A DNA stretch of 45,994 nt from Magnetococcales bacterium. GTDB lineage: Bacteria; Pseudomonadota; Magnetococcia; Magnetococcales; JADFYX01. Positions 39,601-45,994 of this stretch are shown here, one piece after another. The first letter of the stretch is position 1. Each line of letters begins with the position of its first letter. Both the position numbers and the translations under genes were made by a program. Where the stretch lies: NCBI GenBank assembly GCA_015231305.1, contig JADGBW010000011.1:1-45994 (forward strand), written 5' to 3'. Below the pieces are notes generated by a model. That model was not told the origin of the DNA. It saw nothing but the letters and a program-made list of their open reading frames with translations, and ran no database searches.

Positions 39601-40421
39601 TTTAAAGCGATTTTTCGCATTCGCTCCACTTCCACCACTTCTTTTTGTTGCATTTTATTATCAAAAAATGCAATTTGCTTTAAATCTGCAAGGGATCTAA
39701 ATGTTTTAAAAAAAACTGCTTGCTTTGCAATTAAAAATCCAAATTCATGGAACTTTCCAGGCTCAAACCTATTCTTGGAAAAGGTATCTGTTAATATAGC
39801 TCGTTCAATACCAACACGTTCTTTCCCTTGTAGAAAATTTATATATGCATCACTCGAGTTAGAAATTTCAATGTTGGTTGCCATCTCATGAATTTGAGAA
39901 ATAGCGTCTAATATAATGGCGTGCATATTAGAAAAATAACGGATGGCTTCGCCAGGAGAGAGTAACTGCTTATCTATTTGCTGGCGAAATTGTTTTAAGC
40001 TTCCTAGTTTATGTAGTGACTTTGTTAAAAAATCAGAAAATTTTGCACCATAATTTTCATGGTCAAAATCGACAAGAAACTGTCGCAAAACTTTGTGTGC
40101 GCGGTCGGTTTTTTTGTTTCTATGTATTTTTAGTTTTTTTTCAAACTGTGCGCCTCTACTACTTAGATAGCCAGCAGTCAACCCTCTTTCTATCTGAAGT
40201 TCATGTAATAATGCACTGGCTAATACTGAAAATTTTACAAATTTCAGGGTTGCTTCAGACTGTTTTTCTATATGGTTTTTTTCCAATGCACCGGAAATAG
40301 CAAAGAAGAGCATGCCAACAACTGGAAAAAATAGCATAAGAGCAAGTTTTTTCTTGAAACCTTTGCTATTAGAAAAAGATAGCCGTGAAAAGGGGGAGGC
40401 TGTTTGTGGCGGATTAATCAT
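36636..40421 (-). CDS. hybrid-input sensor histidine kinase: NIT-like sensor, GAF, GAF, PAS, GAF, HisKA, HATPase_c
   Basis: 1261 aa; ELQIERGLTAGYLSSRGAQFEKKLKIHRNKTD-type NIT region, three related GAF segments, PAS NLKGVIEYVNPKFTDITGYSAQEAIGKTP, FLANMSHELRTPLHAVLSFTEM, GGTGLGLAICLEIV. Confidence 0.9.
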   Translation of the reverse strand: MINPPQTASPFSRLSFSNSKGFKKKLALMLFFPVVGMLFFAISGALEKNHIEKQSEATLKFVKFSVLASALLHELQIERGLTAGYLSSRGAQFEKKLKIHRNKKTDRAHKVLRQFLVDFDHENYGAKFSDFLTKSLHKLGSLKQFRQQIDKQLLSPGEAIRYFSNMHAIILDAISQIHEMATNIEISNSSDAYINFLQGKERVGIERAILTDTFSKNRFEPGKFHEFGFLIAKQAVFFKTFRSLADLKQIAFFDNKMQQKEVVEVERMRKIALNWDIHNKDPFRINPRYWFKNITIKIGLLKEVEDMLSEGIARQAQALSKQASKIFSFYIMLIFINIISAFFLIYVVGRGLNLHLSYDRQTKLFQLMNLGLEPLPLDIILKRSLELIHSIPWISLKHKGKIYLYDEKTGQFVLSGHKELPKGGNAISSIIEERWCKYNYYDNGHNILPNYLDENANKICFECMHIHGNVCIPLSLGNRVVGLLKIYINSQYSQSPEDNIFLSSTGHILATIIERKQAELQKNLLLEKQKVLLSLLELAIKPTPLNQLLESALQTIFSIPWLAILSKGSIFLADSNNGSLAMAAQKGLSTELLSKCAKIPYGYCLCGRAASTKKIVFKNSVDDDHEVRFDAMQPHGHYCIPILFEKNLLGVLNLYISENHVKQKKEEDFLQAIASTLALIINQKHEEELLIKLSRAVEQSPTTVMISNLKGVIEYVNPKFTDITGYSAQEAIGKTPAFLKSGNKSSKDYKELWSTILAGNEWRGEFKNKKKGGEDFWEFASISPIRSKSGELTSFIAIKEDITERKKIEKKIKNALEFQTIISHLLRAGIHPLTLKELFDYTLDLVMSVSSFAVGSKGVVSMYDQSLDKMVLISHKNMPDHIVASYDQISLEEGICQLALSNQKLYFSEYVSGGDMVGISNTDQFCHYCVPIVFDDQLLGMINIYLTDEHQRNPDVDKFLTTSAHTVASIIKRKEVEEELYQHRDHLDKLVKIRTADLEKANQTKSEFLANMSHELRTPLHAVLSFTEMGGRRINKLVDKLAELPETTDLATIQNSLNISKNLDKIVHYYSRIGSNGKQLRGLIDNLLDLAKFESGKMDFDFQIHDLLSIIGIERDRLETLLLEKNLTIQIKAPQHKVKVYCDNIKIGQVILNLFSNAIKFSNEGKTISVLFSESTLNGIPMVVFSVNDEGTGIPNDELDLVFDKFAQSSRTKNKAGGTGLGLAICLEIVTAHNGTIRAANRPGGGSIFTVMLPKQEPKHV

Positions 40422-40620
40422 CTGTTTAAATATTTCAAACTTATTTTCTTCATTTTTACCTCGATATGGTTGCTAATCCACATGCCTTGTATAAGCTATT
40501 GATTCACAGAGTAATTAAGGTGAAGCTATTAAGACCATCAAGGCGATTTTTAATTATCCACATATACGAGATAAGGCATTTATTTTTTCAAGGTATCCAC
40601 TGCCTATTGCCGAATTTAGG

Positions 40621-40908
40621 TTAAACTATCGTGATAAAATGTCTGATAGTGTTAACGCATTTATGTTGACATCCTTCGATTGTAATGGTCGGATATATTC
40701 CAGTAAAATTTCTCAATAGCAGTAACATGTTTCTTGTAGACTCATCAAAAACCTCAACATTCTTAAAGTTAATTCGATAATTTCTTGAAGGTTCAAAATT
40801 TGAGTAAGCAGAAATAAAATTTTCTTTTATGCTCAAGTCAAACCGTTTTCCAAGAGTAATAACAACTTCATCTGTATCTTTATTTTCATGTACCTTTATA
40901 TCCATCAT
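40621..40908 (-). CDS. single-domain STAS (anti-sigma factor antagonist-like) protein with degenerate phospho-site motif
   Basis: 95 aa; YRINFKNVEVFDESTRNMLLLLRNFTGIYPTITIEGC matches the STAS core pattern DSSALGMLLLLRE. Confidence 0.75.
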   Translation of the reverse strand: MMDIKVHENKDTDEVVITLGKRFDLSIKENFISAYSNFEPSRNYRINFKNVEVFDESTRNMLLLLRNFTGIYPTITIEGCQHKCVNTIRHFITIV

Positions 40909-41023
40909 CTCCCCCCCACAGAAAGTGATTTTAAATACATACTTAAAACAGTTTTTTTACATAGAAAAAACAATAATTACTAATTTGTAATTTCTATTAA
41001 TAAAATAACTGGTGATGGTTCAT

Positions 41024-41055
41024 AATGAGAATACAAGTAAGAAGAGGTTCTCATT
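41024..41055. repeat. 8-bp inverted repeat in intergenic region
   Basis: AATGAGAA-N16-TTCTCATT. Confidence 0.35.
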
Positions 41056-41083
41056 TGTTATGAAAAAACCTTTATTGAAATTT

Positions 41084-41119
41084 GGTTAGGCAGTGGGAGT
41101 CGTAAACCACTGCCTAACC
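41084..41119. repeat. 13-bp perfect GC-rich inverted repeat (stem-loop) in AT-rich intergenic region
   Basis: GGTTAGGCAGTGG-gagtcgtaaa-CCACTGCCTAACC, followed by attagccccccc, no T-tract. Confidence 0.6.
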
Positions 41120-41719
41120 ATTAGCCCCCCCAAAAATCTCTAAAAATTTGAGAACTAATTACGTAATTATGGTCAAAAACTATTTAAAATACAAATAAAA
41201 ATTGTTCTGTTAACAATTATTCTTTCTATATTTACATTTAAAATGTGTTTAAATTGTTTTGGTTGGGAAAAATATAGTTAAAAATCAACAGAATAGGTGT
41301 ATGTATATGTTAAAATTTAATATAATAAATATATATTTGCAAAAGTGATATATTTGCGACATTGTTTACAAATTATTTATATAATTATTTTTTGTCAGGC
41401 TTTTGTAATATAAAATATCAATGATTAACAGTTGGTTACATGTAAGATGTGTAAGACTTTGTAGTGATGTTTTTTGGCAACATTGTTGCGGTAGTGCTAA
41501 TCTTCTAGTTTAGCAAGAATGATTTTTTTAGTGGGTAGTTAACTTAAAATTAAAGCTAAAAACAATGTATATTTTAATTGTTATTTTTAAAATACGTAAA
41601 TAATATGTAGATAATTCAGTTAAACTTTTTTAGATATGCTTTATAAATTTTGTAAATAAGCTAAAGTATATTGTGAATAATAATGTTGCTTTTATTGTAG
41701 TTAAAAAAGGTTTTTTAAT

Positions 41720-42364
41720 ATGAATATTTCTTATCCAATTTTGTACAGTTTTAGAAGGTGTCCATATGCAATGAGAGCAAGGCTAGCACTTTACAATAGC
41801 AATACAACATGTGAGCTACGAGAAGTGGTTTTAAAAGACAAGCCTCAAGCTATGTTGGATATTTCACCCAAAGGCACAGTGCCAGTATTGCAACTAATTG
41901 ATGGTACTGTTATGGATGAAAGTTTGGATATTATGCTCTGGGCGTTACAAATGAGTGACCCTAATTGTTGGCTGAAACCAGACATGTTAGAGGTAATAGA
42001 GTTAATAGAGGTAAATGATAGTCAATTTAAAAATGACTTAGACCGCTATAAGTATCCCGATAGATATGAAAATGTAGACCCATTAGAACATAGGCATAAC
42101 GCAGAATTATTTATTGCAGGTTTAGAAAAAAGAGTCCAAAAAACAAAGTTTATTTTAGGGGATAAACCGTGTTTGGCAGACTATGCTATATTGCCGTTTA
42201 TAAGACAGTTCGCTTTTGTTGATAAAGCGTGGTTTGACAGTACAAACTATAAAGCTCTTCAACACTGGCTTGAAAGTTTTATAAATTCCCAGCTGTTTAA
42301 AGCTGTTATGCCCAAGTATCCAAAGTGGACTGGAAAGGACGATATTATACTTTTTGGGCAATAA
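41720..42364 (+). CDS. glutathione S-transferase family protein
   Basis: 214 aa; YSFRRCPYAMRARLAL, SPKGTVPVLQLIDGTVMDESLDIMLWAL, LGDKPCLADYAILPFIRQFAFVD. Confidence 0.88.
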   Translation: MNISYPILYSFRRCPYAMRARLALYNSNTTCELREVVLKDKPQAMLDISPKGTVPVLQLIDGTVMDESLDIMLWALQMSDPNCWLKPDMLEVIELIEVNDSQFKNDLDRYKYPDRYENVDPLEHRHNAELFIAGLEKRVQKTKFILGDKPCLADYAILPFIRQFAFVDKAWFDSTNYKALQHWLESFINSQLFKAVMPKYPKWTGKDDIILFGQ

Positions 42365-42489
42365 CTAAATAAATACTTTTAACAAATTTTTTTAACATTA
42401 TGTCATAATCTAATTTTATTTAATGGCTACCTTTTGATTGAAACAATTTTATTAAACTCCAGCTTTCTCTTTCCGGACCATGGTTATGT

Positions 42490-42794
42490 GTAAGCGGTTA
42501 GCAAACCCCGTAGATTTTTTATTTTGATTCTTAGGAAATGGTTTTGGTAGGTAAATTCATTGGCAGAAGGGCCTCAAATTCTTCTAGGGATTCTGCTTTT
42601 GGTACTTCTGTAAAAATGTGATGCAGATATTGGTATGGTTCATGACCATTAGCTTTGGCAGTTTCAATCAAGCTATACAAATTCGTGGATGCATCAGCAC
42701 CACGAGTTGCGCTTGAGAATAGCCAGCCTTTTCGACCATAGTCACTAAAAATCTTAAGGGTAGGTTGTTTTGTAATAGCACTAAAGGTCACGGC
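42490..42794 (-). mobile_element. IS66 family remnant: terminal repeat plus C-terminal transposase fragment
   Basis: GTAAGCGGTTAGCAAACC terminal motif at 42490; ORF 42531..42791 with GRKGWLFSSATRGADASTNLYSLIETAKANGHEPYQYLHHIFTEVPKAESLEEFEALLP, IS66 transposase C-terminus. Confidence 0.85.
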
Positions 42795-42985
42795 ACATGT
42801 TTTACAATTTTTCTTCCTCTTGATTGTTTAAAGCAACCAACTGCTAAGAGGTAACCTCTATGTAAGTACCTTCATCTTATAGATTAATCTATTTAAAGGT
42901 AGGCTATTTTTTCCTTATAAATCGGTATAACGTATAATACTTCTTTAATGAGTATATTAGGGTGTAGATAATTGATAATAATTAT

Positions 42986-43033
42986 TTTGATCTGGCAGTT
43001 ACCATTATAGTAACTGGTTTCTGCCAGATCAAA
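42986..43033 (-). terminator. nested stem-loop downstream of the RTX gene
   Basis: TTTGATCTGGCAG / CTGCCAGATCAAA 13-bp outer stem, with overlapping CAGTTAC / GTAACTG inner stem; 5 bp beyond stop of minus-strand gene. Confidence 0.6.
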
Positions 43034-43037
43034 TATC

Positions 43038-45994
43038 TTAGAAAACTGATGGATCAACGTCATGGTCTAAGTTTGTATCAGAGCCATCATCAGGTGCTAC
43101 CCATGCAGTAACGTCACCATCAGATGAATCGTCATCACCAGATACATAAAAATCATTTTCTTGTTCAACTTCGTCATCATCACCTGTGGCAGAAGTTTCA
43201 ACGCTTGTATCATCGTCAGCAAATCGTTGTACAAACTCCTCTTCTTTCACTTCAATTCTAATGCCGTCTCCACTCATAAATGCGGACATTACCTCACTAC
43301 CACTAGCACTGTCATCAAGGTTTGTAGTATCTGTTGTACTAGTTGATAGATATGTAGTATCTGAAACTTCTACTGGTTGTGGAGGCTCGATTTCAACTGT
43401 TAGCTGAGTAACTTCTACCTGTACACCTTCACCATCCCCGAAGGTAGATAATATATCCTCGCTGCTGGTCTCTTCAACAATCTCATCAATCGCGTTTTCA
43501 ACAGTAAGGCCAACCTCGCCAAATGCACTCTCATCACCATTTTCGTATGTGACACTTCCTTCGGAGAGAACAACACCACTGTCACTCCACTCGTTTACCT
43601 GTTCTACAGATAGGTTTATCTCTGTTATTGAATGAGCTGATAGAGATTGCATCTCTCCTGGGTCAGTCTGCCCATCGCTGTTTTGATCTTGCCAAATTTG
43701 TAAATTAGCAAACCCTGAATCTTGAGCATTAAGTACTGAGTCACCATTTTCATCAAGGGTTGATAACGCACCTAAGCCTGTATTTACACCAGGTTGGTAA
43801 AATTCTGAGAACATCTCAGTTATATCATCTACCTGACCATTATCGTTTCTATCAATTACAAGAAAGCCGTCACCACTACTAATCCAACCAACTGCTTGTT
43901 GTTGACCATCTGGAGACATGTTAAAGCTAAGGCCTTCAGTTGGTGTTGATAAGCCTATTCCATCACCATTTAAATCTATTACTATAGGATCAATTACAAC
44001 TTGGTTTACAGCATCGCTTAAATTGAGGTTACCATCTTTAAAAGATAATGCTTCGATATTGCTTATAATATCAACGCCATCGTTACCACGGGTATCAATT
44101 ATGGTAAAAGTACCATCAACATTTTCAGCTACATTATAGTCATCAATCTTGCCACTAAGCTCTAGTGTATCATGGTTAGATCCACCATCAATTATATCGT
44201 TTCCTTCGCCAGCATTGATCCTATCGTTGCCATCACCACCTAAGATAGTGTCATCACCTTTGCCAGCTACAATTCTATCGTTACCATCGCCACCAGTGAT
44301 GACGTCATCACCTCTACCACCTTCAATTCTATCATTGCCGTCATTACCGTTGATGGTGTCGTTGCCGTCATGGCCATGTAATGTATCATTGCCATCATTA
44401 CCATCTAAATGATCATTACCATCATTACCATCTAAATGATCATTGCCATCACCACCATAAATGGTGTCATCGCCGTCTCTGCCAATAATTCTATCGTTAC
44501 CATCATCGCCATGCATGGTGTCATTGCCATTACCACCAGAAATATAGTCGTGCCCATCACCACCCTTGATTAAATCATCGCCATCATTGCCAAGGATTAT
44601 ATCGTGACCATCATTGCCATTAATAACATCATCGCCATCTCTGCCAAAAATAATATCGTGACCACCATTTCCGTTAATAGTATCGTCATCATTAGTACCA
44701 GAAATCCAGTTGCTACCATTTGTTCCGTTTATTGTGTCGCCACTATTAGTATCATCGACTGTTACATCAATGGTTGCAGTTGTGGTAGCGGTTTTTCCAT
44801 TCTCTTCATAGCTAGCTGAAACAGAAATGGTGAAATCTTCATCAGAATTTTGTTCTGGAGTAATGGTTAATCCCTCAAGATCATCAACACTCAATGTCCA
44901 GCTATTATCAGAATTTTGGCTGCCAGCAGAAAGAGTTGCACCTTCAGGTACATCATCAACAATAATAGAGAGAACCCCTGAACCACCAACATCTGTTAAT
45001 GCTGATGAAATATCCAAAGCAATTTCACTGTTTTCATCTCCTGTTACGTGATCGGTAACAGTTAGAGTAGGGGAGTCTATAGTACCAACTATTGAGATAT
45101 TGATTGGCTGAGTAGTGCCATCAGCAGATGTTACTTCAATAACATCTGTAGCTACTTCGCCATCATACATTGATTGCGCAGAGCTATTATTTAACGTGTA
45201 AGTCCATTCGCCAGAGCTGTCTATAGTTAAAGAGCCTTTGGAACTGGTGATAGTCTCAGCAACAAAACTACTTTCACCGCTATCTGCATCTGTAATGGAC
45301 AAAGATCCAGTTATAACTTGTACATCATCTTCTACTGCCAAACCTGTAGTCTCACCAGTAATTTCAGGTGCATCGTTAACAGATGTAACTGCAACATCAA
45401 TTGTTTGAGTTGTAAAGGCAGTATCACCACCATTTGCCTCTGTAGAACTAGCAGTGACTGTTAGGGTAAAGTCTTCATCAGAGTTATTTGCAGGAGTAAC
45501 GCTAAGGTCAGCTAAGTCTTCAGCCCCAAGTGTCCAAGTACCATCCCCATTATTAGTACCATTAGATAGGGTAGCCCCAGTTGGAACACCCTCAATAGTA
45601 ATAGATAAAGACTCAGAACCGTCAGTATCTGTAAGGCCAGAAGCGATATCTAGAGATATAGCACTATCTTCAACTCCTGAAGCACTCTCCAAGGTTAAGG
45701 TTGGAGCATCAGCATCAGCAGCAACCGAGACGTTTATAACGCCAGTAACAGTTGAGCCTTCACTGTTGTTACCATTATGTTTGCCATTATTATCATGGTT
45801 CTCATGGTTTCTGTTATTACCATGACTGTTTTCCGAAGATGTTACAGAAACATTCAAGCTAAAATCTTCATCAGAATTAGCAGCAGGTGTTATGCTAAGA
45901 CCTTCAAGATCGTTAGCATCTAGGCTCCAACTACCATCACCATTATCGACACCATTAGAAAGGGTAGCTCCTTCTGGAACTCCTTCAATAGTTA
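43038..45994 (-). CDS. RTX/hemolysin-type calcium-binding repeat protein with Ig/cadherin-like tandem repeats (5' end outside window)
   Basis: Reading frame stays open through the right edge (TIEGVPEGATLSNGVDNGDGSWSLDANDLEGLSITPAANSDEDFSLNVSVTSSEN); repeated GGDGNDxIxG nonapeptides at about 44150-44740; EF-hand-like VIDLNGDGIGL and DRNDNGQVDDITEMF. Confidence 0.93.
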   Translation of the reverse strand, partial: TIEGVPEGATLSNGVDNGDGSWSLDANDLEGLSITPAANSDEDFSLNVSVTSSENSHGNNRNHENHDNNGKHNGNNSEGSTVTGVINVSVAADADAPTLTLESASGVEDSAISLDIASGLTDTDGSESLSITIEGVPTGATLSNGTNNGDGTWTLGAEDLADLSVTPANNSDEDFTLTVTASSTEANGGDTAFTTQTIDVAVTSVNDAPEITGETTGLAVEDDVQVITGSLSITDADSGESSFVAETITSSKGSLTIDSSGEWTYTLNNSSAQSMYDGEVATDVIEVTSADGTTQPINISIVGTIDSPTLTVTDHVTGDENSEIALDISSALTDVGGSGVLSIIVDDVPEGATLSAGSQNSDNSWTLSVDDLEGLTITPEQNSDEDFTISVSASYEENGKTATTTATIDVTVDDTNSGDTINGTNGSNWISGTNDDDTINGNGGHDIIFGRDGDDVINGNDGHDIILGNDGDDLIKGGDGHDYISGGNGNDTMHGDDGNDRIIGRDGDDTIYGGDGNDHLDGNDGNDHLDGNDGNDTLHGHDGNDTINGNDGNDRIEGGRGDDVITGGDGNDRIVAGKGDDTILGGDGNDRINAGEGNDIIDGGSNHDTLELSGKIDDYNVAENVDGTFTIIDTRGNDGVDIISNIEALSFKDGNLNLSDAVNQVVIDPIVIDLNGDGIGLSTPTEGLSFNMSPDGQQQAVGWISSGDGFLVIDRNDNGQVDDITEMFSEFYQPGVNTGLGALSTLDENGDSVLNAQDSGFANLQIWQDQNSDGQTDPGEMQSLSAHSITEINLSVEQVNEWSDSGVVLSEGSVTYENGDESAFGEVGLTVENAIDEIVEETSSEDILSTFGDGEGVQVEVTQLTVEIEPPQPVEVSDTTYLSTSTTDTTNLDDSASGSEVMSAFMSGDGIRIEVKEEEFVQRFADDDTSVETSATGDDDEVEQENDFYVSGDDDSSDGDVTAWVAPDDGSDTNLDHDVDPSVF
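44401..44454 (-). repeat. near-identical 27-bp tandem duplication within the RTX repeats
   Basis: CCATCTAAATGATCATTACCATCATTA followed by CCATCTAAATGATCATTGCCATCACCA, encoding the HLDGNDGND unit twice. Confidence 0.8.

Noticed and set aside
44149-44412. Plus-strand ORFs across the RTX repeats (e.g. 87 aa, Pro/Ser/Leu repeats)
   Set aside because: Antisense shadow of the GGxGxD repeats; low-complexity artefact
44150-44740. Possible CRISPR-like array because of regular repeated units
   Set aside because: Regular 27-bp periodicity is explained by RTX nonapeptide codons; no conserved repeat/unique spacer pattern and no cas genes

Overview
This 46 kb AT-rich bacterial chromosomal window is densely coding on both strands. 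It carries no rRNA, tRNA or CRISPR that I could recognise. From left to right it contains: a TatD-type hydrolase; a SPINDLY-type TPR/O-GlcNAc transferase-like gene 1 bp from a degenerate-GGDEF/intact-EAL protein; a YbfB-type MFS transporter; a TRAP transporter (dctPQM-like); a four-gene 2-oxoacid:ferredoxin oxidoreductase cluster (porG-A-B plus a GltD-like/ferredoxin fusion); an MFS transporter and a prolyl-4-hydroxylase-type dioxygenase; a minus-strand radical SAM / alpha-beta hydrolase / acyl-CoA ligase group; a second SPINDLY-type paralog; a Spy/CpxP-like gene with a CpxRA-like two-component system and a consensus-matching CpxR box; mnmH; a tesA-ybbA-ybbP locus; a sensory island (NIT + 3 GAF + PAS histidine kinase, receiver/HD-GYP, receiver/RsbW-like ATPase, degenerate STAS protein); a GST; an IS66 transposase remnant; and a large RTX/Ig-like repeat protein cut by the right edge. 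The best candidates for an under-described system are the sensory island at about 34.6-40.9 kb, the CpxR-box/Spy unit, the paired SPINDLY-type transferases and the non-canonical CX4CX2C radical SAM gene group. Family calls come from reading translated motifs by eye; no database search was run.
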